NCBI RefSeq assembly: GCF_003751505.1
Contig: NZ_RJVB01000007.1
Span: 248,001-312,000 of the forward strand
Length of the DNA stretch: 64,000 bases
Source of the DNA: Erwinia sp. JUb26
Lineage (GTDB): Bacteria; Pseudomonadota; Gammaproteobacteria; Enterobacterales; Enterobacteriaceae
Reading direction: 5' to 3'
A program made the translations under genes and the position numbers. Shown in pieces: positions 25,253 through 33,661 of the stretch. Positions within the stretch are counted from its first letter, which is position 1, and every line of letters begins with the position of its first letter. The notes under the pieces were generated by a model that saw only the letters and a program-made list of their open reading frames with translations, did not search any database and was not told the origin of the DNA.

Positions 25253-26695
25253 TCAACTCAAATCCACATCCTTCCAGCCAAAAATCCACGTGATGACAAA
25301 CCCGCTCAGGTAGGCGATGAGAAGACCCGCCGCGTAAACCGCCATGCCGGTATAAATCCCCTCGTTAGAGGTCATCAGCGGCAGCGTAACCAGCCCGGAC
25401 GGGCCGAACACGGTGTTCATGCCAATCGGTAGCCCCAGCCATGCCACCAGGCCGATAAAGAAGCCGCCGCAGGCACCGCCCAGGCAGGCGGTGACAAAAG
25501 GTTTGACCCGAGGCAGCGTGACGGCGTAGATCAGCGGTTCGCCGATGCCCAGCAGGCCGGGAATAATCGCGCCTTTCACCTGCTCTCGGGTGGCTGAGTG
25601 CCTGGCCGAGCGGAAGTACAGCGCCAGCGCGGCACCGACCTGCCCACCGCCGGCCATCGCCAGAATCGGGAACAGGGAGTTGAAGCCCTGGGCATCCATC
25701 AGCGCAAAATAAACCGGGATAAAGCCCTGATGCACACCGAAAACCACCGCAATCAGGAACAGCCCCGCAAGAATAGCGCAGCCAAACGGGTTGCCGTTCA
25801 GGTTCAGAAACAGCCACGACATGCCCTTAAACAGCTCGCCGCCAATAGGCATAATTAAGGTAAAGGTGATTGCGCCGGTAATAACCAGCGTCAGCAGGGA
25901 AGTGAGGATCATGTCGAGATTGTCGGGGATAACGCGGCGGAGCTGCTGTTCAATCCACGCGCCGAGAATTGAGGCAATCAGCACGCCAATAATATTCCCC
26001 CGGGGATCGATACTCATGCCAAAAAAGTTATCGATCCCGGAGAAGTAGCCCACCGTTGCCTGGGGGCTGTAGCCCAGCACGAACAGGGAGGCAATAATGG
26101 CGCCGTTTACGCCGGTTCCGCCAAAGGCCTTCTGCGCGTTATAGCCAATCAGTATCGGCAGGAAGGTAAACAGTCCCTTGCCGAAAACTTTCATGTAACC
26201 GACGATCTGCACCAGAGTAGCGTTCTTCTCCGCGGCATTCGCCAGCAGGCTCTGTTCAATCAGTGTCGCAAACCCCAACAGCATCCCGGCGGCAATAAAG
26301 CCCGGGATCAGCGGCGTGAAGATTGTGGCGAACTTAGCCAGAAACTGATGCACGGCGCTGGTTTGCCCGGCTTTGATCTTCTGCTTATTATCGCGAGCCA
26401 CCGTTCCGACTTCAGGATTTGCAAAACCACTATCCACACCGCTGGCCAGCATAGCATTCATCATTTCAGCGGCGGTTTGCGCTTTTCCGGGGCCGAGAAC
26501 GATTTGCAGCTGGTCTTCGGTATTAATCACGCCGAGCACCCCCGGTAGTGCTTTCAGTCTTTCGTGCTCAACCAACTGGTCATTGTTTAGCGTCAGACGC
26601 AGGCGGGTCATGCAGTTCCCACAGGCCCGAATGTTATCAGTACCGCCGACCCGCTGCAGGATCTCGGCAATCAGCTGGTGCGTAATCTTAGCCAT
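25253..26695 (-). CDS. murP: PTS N-acetylmuramic acid transporter EIIBC
   Basis: This 480-residue permease phosphorylates N-acetylmuramic acid during import. The IIB domain carries the phosphocysteine in [11 protein letters not shown] (C28). The IIC domain includes [16 protein letters not shown] near residue 120 and [19 protein letters not shown] near residue 375. It strongly resembles E. coli MurP and, like it, has no IIA domain, so it should borrow EIIA(Glc) (Crr). The E. coli partner murQ (MurNAc-6-phosphate etherase) and the regulator murR are not adjacent. Without them elsewhere, the product would not be processed by this route. Confidence 0.92.
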   Translation of the reverse strand: MAKITHQLIAEILQRVGGTDNIRACGNCMTRLRLTLNNDQLVEHERLKALPGVLGVINTEDQLQIVLGPGKAQTAAEMMNAMLASGVDSGFANPEVGTVARDNKQKIKAGQTSAVHQFLAKFATIFTPLIPGFIAAGMLLGFATLIEQSLLANAAEKNATLVQIVGYMKVFGKGLFTFLPILIGYNAQKAFGGTGVNGAIIASLFVLGYSPQATVGYFSGIDNFFGMSIDPRGNIIGVLIASILGAWIEQQLRRVIPDNLDMILTSLLTLVITGAITFTLIMPIGGELFKGMSWLFLNLNGNPFGCAILAGLFLIAVVFGVHQGFIPVYFALMDAQGFNSLFPILAMAGGGQVGAALALYFRSARHSATREQVKGAIIPGLLGIGEPLIYAVTLPRVKPFVTACLGGACGGFFIGLVAWLGLPIGMNTVFGPSGLVTLPLMTSNEGIYTGMAVYAAGLLIAYLSGFVITWIFGWKDVDLS

Positions 26696-27703
26696 AAATC
26701 GTTCTCCGTCTTGACCGCACGTCAGGCGCTGGCCAGTGATTCCATATAGGGATGATTTTTACGATAAACAGTACTAAAAAATGTGCGCGCGTTTATGATT
26801 TGAAGATAAAAGCCAGAAGTATCAGGTGAGTGTAGACCAGGAAGTGCAATGTCCCCAGGGAAAGTCGGTTAATTACGGAGCAGCCATCAATGAGTGATAA
26901 CTTTAGTTAAATAATGGGCGTAAAATATCCCTCACTCCCTGATCGTAAATAGGCAGGTTTATGTGAAGCGCTGAAATTTACGCCTTGCCGGTTATCTGGA
27001 ATCCATTATTTCTGCTTAAAATTAACACTTAAATATTCAGGGTTAATCTGAACAGGTACATTTTTTTTGATTAATTTATTTTTATTTGAATGAATAATTA
27101 ATCATGGCATTTACACTGATTTACGTTTGTTTATGCATTTTTTATTCATTAAAGTGAATATAAATGAGCTTTTAGCCCGTTTTTCAGGGTGTTGGTGGTT
27201 ATGGTTAAGTGCATAAAAGGGTGTTTTTATGTGGCAATTTTGTTAATGTGCGCCCCAATGGATGCTTTCTTACCGCCAAGATGCCGCGCTGCCAGATGCA
27301 GATGGGCAGGAGATTATTAGGAATGTGTACTCGTATACGCGATCCTGGAAATTGACGTTTCCGCTACAGAGAACCCGCTAGGAATCTTGAGTGCCGCTCA
27401 CAATATCAGTGAATGTCGGCCGGAAACGCACGCCCAGAGATAGCCGGGAACTCATTTTTTAAATTCCTGAAAAGCTAATGTTGATTATATCAATACTGGC
27501 TGTGGATCCCCTTTTCTATTTTTAGGTTAAGACGTATTTCTATTTTTTGTGACAGGTGATGGGCTTCACCAGATATCTGTATTTAGCAAAAGCACCGGGC
27601 GATTCGATGATGTTCACTGCGCATCACCCACCTCAGATTAATTTAACAGGTTGCCGCTCAGGGAAAAGTTGAATACCTGTTTTTTATAAGGAATGTTTAT
27701 TAA
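26696..27703. other. 1-kb intergenic region between murP and the deaminase
   Basis: This is 1008 bp between divergent genes. The middle (about 27040-27210) is very AT-rich, which could favour H-NS-type silencing or DNA curvature. I see no reading frame with a ribosome binding site and no recognisable repeat. Both neighbours' promoters must lie here. Confidence 0.5.
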
Positions 27704-29119
27704 ATGAATATCACCAGAAGAAAATTTTTAATCGGTGGTGCAGCCGTTGTTGCCGTCGGTGGTGCCGGGATCCTCACGCCGATGCTGACTCGTGAAGGTC
27801 GGCTGATCCCTGGAAAACCGCGCACAGGTTTTGTCGACGGTCTCAACGGACCGCTGCCAAAGCAGGCTGATGTGGTGGTTATAGGAGGAGGGATCCAGGG
27901 GGTGATGACCGCAATCAATCTGGCTGAGCGTGGTCTGTCGGTGGTGGTGGTGGAAAAAGGGAACATTGCCGGTGAGCAGTCGAGCCGTTTTTATGGTCAG
28001 GTGATGACATATAAAATGCCGGATGCCACATTCCTGCTGCACCATATGGCGAAGCAGCGCTGGCGCGAGATGAATGCCAAAGTGGGTGCCGATACCAGCT
28101 ATCGTACTCAGGGCAGGGTTGAAGTTCCTCTGGATGATGAAGATTTAGCACACGTCAGACAGTGGATCGACACCAAACATAAAGAAGTCGGTTCTGATAT
28201 CCCGTTCAAAACCCGCATCATTGAAGGCGGCGAGCTGGGCAAGCGCTTAAAAGGTGCAACTTCCGAATGGAAAATTGCCGGATTTGAGGAAGATTCCGGT
28301 AGCCTCGATCCTGAAATCGCTGCCTTCGTGATGGCTGAATACGCGCTGAAGATCGGCGTGAAAATTTACACCAACTGTGCTGCAAGGGGTGTTGAAACCC
28401 AGGGCGGGGCGATTTCAGATGTGGTAACCGAGAAGGGTGCGATCAGAACGTCGCAGGTTGTGGTCGCCGGTGGGGCATGGTCACGACTGTTTATGCAAAA
28501 TCTGAATGTCAATGTACCGACGCTGCCAGCCTACCAGTCGCAGCAGCTGATCAGCGGCGCGCCGGGTGCGCCGGGCGGTAACGTTGCGCTGCCAGGCAAT
28601 ATTTACTTCCGCGAACAGGCAGACGGCAGCTATGCAACCTCGCCGCGCGTGATTGTTGCCCCGGTTGTGCAGGAATCCTTTATGTACGGTTATAAGTATC
28701 TGCCGCTGATGTCCCAGCCGGACTTCCCGGTGCACATCTCCCTCAACGAGCAGTTGATTAACACCTTTATGCAGCCAAAACACTGGGCGCTGAATGAAGT
28801 GTCGCCGTTCGAGAAATATCGCGATATGACCGCAGCACCGGACGTGCCGGAGCTGGAAAGTTCGCTGGAGAAACTGAAAGCGGAGTTCCCGGCGTTTAAA
28901 GATTCGAAACTTATCGATCGCTGGAGTGGTGCGATGTCGATTGCGCCGGATGAGGACCCAATCATCTCCGTGGTGAAAGAGTACCCGGGCATGGTGATCA
29001 ACACCGCTACCGGCTGGGGTATGACGGAAAGCCCGGTGTCGGCAGAGATAACCGCCGATCTGCTGCTGGGCAAGACGCCGGTGCTGAATCCTGAGCCATT
29101 CAGCCTCTATCGTTTCTAA
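27704..29119 (+). CDS. L-amino acid deaminase, FAD-dependent, Tat-type leader
   Basis: This 471-residue flavoprotein is strikingly like the membrane L-amino acid deaminase of Proteus, which turns L-amino acids into 2-oxo acids and ammonia and feeds electrons to the respiratory chain. The N-terminus has a twin-arginine motif (TRRKFLIGG) and one hydrophobic helix. FAD binding is at VVVIGGGIQGVMTAINLAE (residues 57-75), with YRTQGRVE, EEDSGSLDPE and the C-terminal INTATGWGMTESP all in family positions. Length also matches. In Enterobacterales this activity is classically a Proteus/Providencia/Morganella trait, so its presence here is notable. Substrate breadth cannot be read from sequence. Confidence 0.88.
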   Translation: MNITRRKFLIGGAAVVAVGGAGILTPMLTREGRLIPGKPRTGFVDGLNGPLPKQADVVVIGGGIQGVMTAINLAERGLSVVVVEKGNIAGEQSSRFYGQVMTYKMPDATFLLHHMAKQRWREMNAKVGADTSYRTQGRVEVPLDDEDLAHVRQWIDTKHKEVGSDIPFKTRIIEGGELGKRLKGATSEWKIAGFEEDSGSLDPEIAAFVMAEYALKIGVKIYTNCAARGVETQGGAISDVVTEKGAIRTSQVVVAGGAWSRLFMQNLNVNVPTLPAYQSQQLISGAPGAPGGNVALPGNIYFREQADGSYATSPRVIVAPVVQESFMYGYKYLPLMSQPDFPVHISLNEQLINTFMQPKHWALNEVSPFEKYRDMTAAPDVPELESSLEKLKAEFPAFKDSKLIDRWSGAMSIAPDEDPIISVVKEYPGMVINTATGWGMTESPVSAEITADLLLGKTPVLNPEPFSLYRF

Positions 29120-29136
29120 CGATGTAATCGCTGATG

Positions 29137-29173
29137 AAGCCGGACGCTTTTCCAGGAAGACAGCGTCCGGCTT
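29137..29173. terminator. Hairpin between deaminase and DUF2000 gene
   Basis: AAGCCGGACGC and GCGTCCGGCTT form an 11-bp perfect stem around a 15-nt loop, followed by AAAA on the + strand. It lies between convergent genes and may terminate both. The sequence also recalls REP-type palindromes, but only one copy is present. Confidence 0.65.
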
Positions 29174-29212
29174 AAAAAGCGCTATTGCGCAGGAGCGAAC
29201 CGTTATCTGCGC

Positions 29213-29620
29213 TTAACCGTGCAGGCTTAGCCCCTTAATCACCTTATCCACAATCTTTTTCGGCCCGCGTACGCCCAGCCCCACCAGATTTAAACTGTCT
29301 GCATCTTCGGCCATAAACACCTCGCGATTAGCCTCATCATGGCCGGTTGCAAACATCGCATGCACATAGGGGATCAGGGTTAACTCGCGCTCCAGCCCTT
29401 TGCGATGCGCCGTCTGCAATCCATCGATATCCGCTGCAAAAATCAGCATCGGCTGGCCGGACATATTGCCGTACTGGCGGCCTTTTGCATCAACGTAGGG
29501 TGCGCCCATGATTTCGGGTGCGGTGGCGGCAATTCCCGTAGCCAGGAATGCCACAACGTTTAAACGCTGCCAGGTGGGAAGATCGTTACGCACGATAAAG
29601 GCGATTTTTGTATCAAACAT
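29213..29620 (-). CDS. DUF2000 family protein
   Basis: This 135-residue protein of the DUF2000 family has the characteristic N-terminus FDTKIAFIVRNDLPTWQRLNVVAFLATGIA, then a YVDAKGRQYGNM segment and the C-terminal GVRGPKKIVDKVIKGL. The start chosen at 29620 has GGAG about 11 nt before it; an ATG at 29641 has no such site. Its chemistry is unknown to me. It lies 39 bp downstream of an AraC-type regulator gene on the same strand, an association suggesting the regulator controls it or shares its role. Confidence 0.83.
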   Translation of the reverse strand: MFDTKIAFIVRNDLPTWQRLNVVAFLATGIAATAPEIMGAPYVDAKGRQYGNMSGQPMLIFAADIDGLQTAHRKGLERELTLIPYVHAMFATGHDEANREVFMAEDADSLNLVGLGVRGPKKIVDKVIKGLSLHG

Positions 29621-29659
29621 CGGTAGCCGTTCTCCGGTCATCTTTAAGGGACGACATCA

Positions 29660-30532
29660 TCAAAGATGACGGGCAGATCGGTCTAGAACGTTTGTGCAAT
29701 GGCGCTGATAGCCGGCGGGAGACAGGCGATAAGCTCGCTGGAACCAGCGGCCCATATGGCTCTGGTCGGAAAAACCGACCTGTGAGGCCACCCGCGCCGG
29801 TTCAATGCCCTGAGCCAGCAGCCCCCGCGCGGTGCGCAGCCGCAGCCGTACCAGGTAAGCGTGTGGCGACTGGCCGAAGGCCTTCTTGAACTGACGGGTC
29901 AGGCGAAAGCGATCGAGACCGGCCTGCAGGGAAAGCTCATCCAGCCCGATATCCAGCGGCATGTGGGCATGAAGATAGTCGCGCAGCTGATACATTCGCA
30001 TCAGCGAATCATCAAGGCCGGCGGTTGGCCTGTCACCGATATGGCGGGAAAGCAGATAAAGCAGATGATCCAGCGTCTGATCGCGAGCCAGGCGACCTTC
30101 CTGATAATGAACGGCAAAAAAAGCCTGCTGAATAGCTGTGATTAACTGTGAATCCTCGGTGAGGGTATGGCGAAACGCGGCTTCAATCACCGAGACATCG
30201 CCCAGGCCTCGACGCTGCATCATCTCCGTGACCCAGCTTTGCGGCAGATAGAGCATCACGTAAGTGAAGCCATCGACATCCGGCGCGTGGCCGTCGTGAA
30301 CGGCACCGGGTTCGATAAGGATCGCGCGTCCCGGCTGGCTGGTATGCAGAGTGCGATGGCAGTTAAATCGCTGAAGGCCCTGCATCGTTACGCCGACCAG
30401 CACTTCGTCATGATCGTGCGGATCGTAGGCATGGCCACGAAAATGCGCGTTGATACTTTCTATACCGGTCTCGTCATCACGACGGAAGTTGACCCAGTCG
30501 CTACTGGCACCCGTATTGTCCGGCGTATTCAT
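29660..30532 (-). CDS. AraC family transcriptional regulator
   Basis: This 290-residue activator has an N-terminal cupin-like sensing domain (FRGHAYDPHDHDEVLVGVTMQG near residues 31-52). The C-terminal double helix-turn-helix is at about residues 185-280: IGLDELSLQAGLDRFRLTRQFKKAFGQSPHAYLVRLR, then VASQVGFSDQSHMGRWFQRAYRLSPAGYQ. The ligand is unknown. It precedes the DUF2000 gene and is convergent with the deaminase, so either could be a target. Confidence 0.9.
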   Translation of the reverse strand: MNTPDNTGASSDWVNFRRDDETGIESINAHFRGHAYDPHDHDEVLVGVTMQGLQRFNCHRTLHTSQPGRAILIEPGAVHDGHAPDVDGFTYVMLYLPQSWVTEMMQRRGLGDVSVIEAAFRHTLTEDSQLITAIQQAFFAVHYQEGRLARDQTLDHLLYLLSRHIGDRPTAGLDDSLMRMYQLRDYLHAHMPLDIGLDELSLQAGLDRFRLTRQFKKAFGQSPHAYLVRLRLRTARGLLAQGIEPARVASQVGFSDQSHMGRWFQRAYRLSPAGYQRHCTNVLDRSARHL

Positions 30533-30855
30533 CAGATAACTCCTCGCACTGTGCCATCATATCTATTAAGAAAAGAGGCCGTCAGGCCTCATCCTGCCAT
30601 CGATCGGGGAAGCCGTCCACCAACTGTCAAGGTATGTAATAAGCACGGACCGGCAATAGACGGCCCTCCGCTTTTATGTCAATTTAGCGACAGATGCTGC
30701 AATTTTGTCCTGCATCACTCCGCAAACGTTCAGTACCCCTCCTGCACATTCCTGGCTTGACGCTGAGCGTTCTCACGCCCGGAATCATGCGGAAACGAAG
30801 TGGAATGTGAAATTTTGTTCGCTGTATTCACCCTGAACTGATAAAGGAGTTGGCC
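30533..30855. other. Intergenic region between divergent araC-type gene and DUF3750 gene
   Basis: This 323-bp spacer should contain two divergent promoters. I see no coding potential beyond the AGGAG ribosome binding site at 30845-30849. Confidence 0.4.
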
Positions 30856-31632
30856 ATGCTGCCACTGAAAGCGCTGAGTCTGATAATTCTGTGCATTATG
30901 CTGCTGTCGCTGGGCGCCAGTCTGGCACAGGCAACCCACCACGCGGAGTCAGCCGGGCAGGGCTGGTGGTCGGCGCGGCGTGATTCCTCCGGGATAGCTC
31001 CCGATCCGGCCCGGCTGGCTAATCTGGCGATTGTGCAGGTCTATGTGGCACCCACCTATGGCTGGAAAGGTAAGGTGGCGGTGCATCCCTGGATTATCTT
31101 TAAGCGTGCGGGTGAAACCCATTTCAGCCGCTACGAAGTGATTGGCTGGGGTAATGGCGACAAAGTCAGGCTGAACGCCAACCCGCCGGATGGATTCTGG
31201 TATGGCGCAAAGCCCCGCCTGCTCGTGGAGCATCGAGGCCCGGCGGCAGAGGCAATGATCCCGAAAATTCAGGCGGCAATTGCCTCTTATCCCTGGCCAC
31301 AGACCTACCACGCCTGGCCGGGTCCTAATAGTAATACTTTCCTTGCCCATATAGGACGCGAAGTGCCCGATCTGCAGCTTGATATGCCAGCAAACGCGGT
31401 AGGTAAAGATTTCCGCTCCCTGCTTAATCCTGTTGGGCTGCCGCCTTCAGGACGTGGCCTGCAGGTGTCTCTGCTCGGCCTTGCCGGTATAACGCTGGGC
31501 GCTGAAGAGGGAATTGAGATCAACATTCTGGGGCTGAACCTGGGGCTGGAATTTGCCCCGCTGCGCCCGCGACTGCCTTTTATCGGTGGGATCGGTGGCG
31601 ATAATCTACAAAGCGACCGCCTGCACAACTAA
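30856..31632 (+). CDS. DUF3750 family exported protein
   Basis: This 258-residue protein starts at an ATG with AGGAG 6 nt upstream. A hydrophobic leader (LPLKALSLIILCIMLLSLGASLAQA) looks like a signal peptide or anchor. The central region with VYVAPTYGWKGKVAVHPWIIFKRA, HFSRYEVIGWGN and YPWPQTYHAWPGPNSNTFLAHI is typical of DUF3750 proteins. The second half contains Gly-rich, hydrophobic stretches (LGLAGITLGAEEGIEINILGLNLGLEF). Function is unknown. The gene appears to be monocistronic. Confidence 0.85.
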   Translation: MLPLKALSLIILCIMLLSLGASLAQATHHAESAGQGWWSARRDSSGIAPDPARLANLAIVQVYVAPTYGWKGKVAVHPWIIFKRAGETHFSRYEVIGWGNGDKVRLNANPPDGFWYGAKPRLLVEHRGPAAEAMIPKIQAAIASYPWPQTYHAWPGPNSNTFLAHIGREVPDLQLDMPANAVGKDFRSLLNPVGLPPSGRGLQVSLLGLAGITLGAEEGIEINILGLNLGLEFAPLRPRLPFIGGIGGDNLQSDRLHN

Positions 31633-31813
31633 CGATACCCTTCTTATCCTTGCTCTTCTCTTTGCTGTGGCTGGTGAAATTTTGCGAGCCAGCCCGCAGC
31701 GACATGCTGGTCAATGTAAATCCCCCTTCGTGTTTACGGCAGCGGTCCAGATGCCGACGGTTCGCTCTGGTTTTTTTAATTCATACCTGGCAGAGTTGGG
31801 GAAAGAATAGTGT

Positions 31814-31831
31814 GGTTGTCGATTGACAACC
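31814..31831. promoter_or_regulatory. Inverted repeat, candidate operator of the HicA-like/HTH pair
   Basis: GGTTGTC, GATT, GACAACC is a perfect 7-bp palindrome 19 bp before the first possible start of the next gene. Its partner encodes a DNA-binding protein, so autoregulation is plausible. That role is inference. Confidence 0.5.
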
Positions 31832-31861
31832 CAAATTCCCGAGGGCAGTATGGAGGAACGG

Positions 31862-32155
31862 ATGGATCGACATTGTCATGCCATAAAAGAAATTGAAGCC
31901 GTACTCAGGTACGCCGAAGGAGAGGGCTGGCATGTGGTCAGCAAAGGCGGGCATGCATGGGGAAAAATGTATTGTCCGTGGAACAGCGTAGCCTGTCGGT
32001 GTGGGGAATTTTGCATTTGCTGCATCTGGAGCACGCCCAGGAATGCCGTCAATCATGCCAGACAGCTCAAGCGAGTCGTTGAGCACTGCACTTTTCGTCA
32101 GCAGTATGAGGCACAATCAGGAAGAGGAACGCCATGGAATACACATTTACATTGA
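31862..32155 (+). CDS. Cys-rich HicA-like small protein, putative toxin
   Basis: This protein has 97 residues from the ATG at 31862, which has GGAGG 5 nt upstream; an ATG at 31850 is also possible. The N-terminal part AVLRYAEGEGWHVVSKGGHAWGK matches the HicA fold, with H31 in the place of the catalytic histidine (KGGH). The central block CPWNSVACRCGEFCICC (C38, C45, C47, C51, C53, C54) is unusual and could bind zinc. The segment WSTPRNAVNHARQLKRVV ends the conserved part. The next gene, a helix-turn-helix protein, overlaps it by 22 nt. Toxin function is inference from fold and gene pairing. Confidence 0.7.
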   Translation: MDRHCHAIKEIEAVLRYAEGEGWHVVSKGGHAWGKMYCPWNSVACRCGEFCICCIWSTPRNAVNHARQLKRVVEHCTFRQQYEAQSGRGTPWNTHLH

Positions 32156-32628
32156 AGTATCAGCTGTCAGAGACAGCCGGTGATACTGATGAGCTGGTTG
32201 AAAAACTGGCACAGGCTGGCTGCGATGATGCGCTGATTGGGTTAGGGATCCCTGGGCGCATCGCACTGGAATTTATTCGAGAGGCCGAGTCCGCGCATCA
32301 GGCCATTTACAGCGCGATGCAGCAAATTGCGGCTGTGTTAGGCAACGCGGTGCTGTTTGAGGTTTCACCGGATTATGTTGGGTTGACCGACGTGGCCGAT
32401 CTTATCGGTGTTTCCCGGCAAAATATGCGCAAACTGATGATGGCGCATCATCTGACTTTCCCTGCACCGGTGCATGAAGGTTCAACGGCCTTCTGGCACC
32501 TTGCCGATGTCCTGTCGTGGCTGGAAGGGCGAGGCAGCTATAGCCTGCCCGTAGGCGTTCAGGAGGCCGCTCTGGTGGCATTAAGTATCAATCTGCTCAA
32601 CCAGAAGCGGCGTTACCGACAGGAATAA
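32134..32628 (+). CDS. Helix-turn-helix partner protein, putative antitoxin
   Basis: This 164-residue protein has two parts. The N-terminal alpha/beta domain (about residues 1-85) starts MEYTFTLKYQLSETAGDTDEL. A MerR/excisionase-like helix-turn-helix at about 88-135 reads VGLTDVADLIGVSRQNMRKLMMAHHLTF, with the wing at FWHLADVLSWLEG. AGGA lies upstream of the ATG, inside the preceding gene. The overlap with the HicA-like gene suggests coordinated synthesis, as in toxin-antitoxin operons, and the palindrome at 31814 is a candidate binding site. Confidence 0.72.
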   Translation: MEYTFTLKYQLSETAGDTDELVEKLAQAGCDDALIGLGIPGRIALEFIREAESAHQAIYSAMQQIAAVLGNAVLFEVSPDYVGLTDVADLIGVSRQNMRKLMMAHHLTFPAPVHEGSTAFWHLADVLSWLEGRGSYSLPVGVQEAALVALSINLLNQKRRYRQE

Positions 32629-32665
32629 GTCACCGGAATGCCGGTCATTACCGGCCATGAGGTTA

Positions 32666-33643
32666 TCAGGCTGTCGCTTCTTTCTCTGCCAGATATTCTC
32701 TGACCATTTCGTCAAACGAGGCATTGGCCTTGAAGCCGAGACGGCGTGCGTAGTCGGCATGGAAATCGCCGGGCCAGGAGTTGACGATATTGATAATCGC
32801 CTGGTCCGGCTGATGGCTGATGCGGGCAACGACATCATCTCCTGCAATACTCCGCAGCGAACCGATCATTGTTTCAACGGTTACCGCCAGGCCGCACAGA
32901 TTGATGACGCGGCCCTGGTCCAGCTTATCGCCATCAAGTTCATGGCCATGGATGAGTGCAGTAACGGCTTTATCCGGCGACATCAGCCACAGGCGGGTAT
33001 CAGTGCTCACCGGGCAGTTTGCCGCTTCGCCGTTCAGCGGTTCGCGAATGATGCCGCTGGCAAAGCTGGATGCGGCAGCGTTCGGCTTACCGGGGCGTAC
33101 GACGATGGTTGGCATACGCAGGCTGCGGCCATCCAAGAAGCCGCGACGGCTGTAGTCCGACAGCAGCAGGTCGTTCATGGCTTTCTGCGTGCCGTAGGAG
33201 CTTTGCGGCATCCACACCTGCTCATCCGGCACTTTTTCCGGCAGTTTGCCGCCGAACACCGCTACCGAACTGGTGGTGACCAGGCGAATACGCTGCGGTA
33301 ACGCGCGCAGTCGCTCCATAATCTGGCGAGCGGCATCAACGTTGATTTTCATGCCAAGATCGAAGTCCTGTTCGGCCTGTCCGGACACAATTGCCGCCAG
33401 ATGGAACACGCTGTCGGTCTCTTCGTTAATCAGAGTAGCCAGCTCGGTCGGGTTGCTGATATCGCCGCAGACCACTTGCAGGCGCGGATCGTTAATGCCG
33501 GTCAGCGGCGCGATATCAAAAGCGGTAATCCGCGAGATGTCCTGCGACTGGCCCTGGCGATTAAGCAGTGAACCTTTAGCCAGCAGCGCCTTAACCAGTT
33601 TTTTTCCCAGGAATCCGGCGGCACCGGTGATGACGATATTCAT
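32666..33643 (-). CDS. NAD-dependent epimerase/dehydrogenase, DenD-like
   Basis: This 325-residue extended short-chain dehydrogenase has the NAD-binding GAAGFLGKK at residues 7-15 and a catalytic Tyr-x3-Lys in SSYGTQKAM. Family-like segments VVRPGKPNAAASSFASGIIREP and RLWLMSPDKAVTALIHG place it close to D-erythronate dehydrogenase (DenD), which oxidises the C4 sugar acid D-erythronate. The following genes of that pathway (kinase, decarboxylase, isomerases) are absent from the window. It lies 18 bp after an ACS-type MFS gene, which likely imports its substrate. Confidence 0.82.
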   Translation of the reverse strand: MNIVITGAAGFLGKKLVKALLAKGSLLNRQGQSQDISRITAFDIAPLTGINDPRLQVVCGDISNPTELATLINEETDSVFHLAAIVSGQAEQDFDLGMKINVDAARQIMERLRALPQRIRLVTTSSVAVFGGKLPEKVPDEQVWMPQSSYGTQKAMNDLLLSDYSRRGFLDGRSLRMPTIVVRPGKPNAAASSFASGIIREPLNGEAANCPVSTDTRLWLMSPDKAVTALIHGHELDGDKLDQGRVINLCGLAVTVETMIGSLRSIAGDDVVARISHQPDQAIINIVNSWPGDFHADYARRLGFKANASFDEMVREYLAEKEATA

Positions 33644-33661
33644 AATTTTTCCTCGTTAGAA

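Noticed and set aside
29137-29173. Possible REP element
   Set aside because: The palindrome is a single copy in the window and sits between convergent stops; a terminator explains it better.
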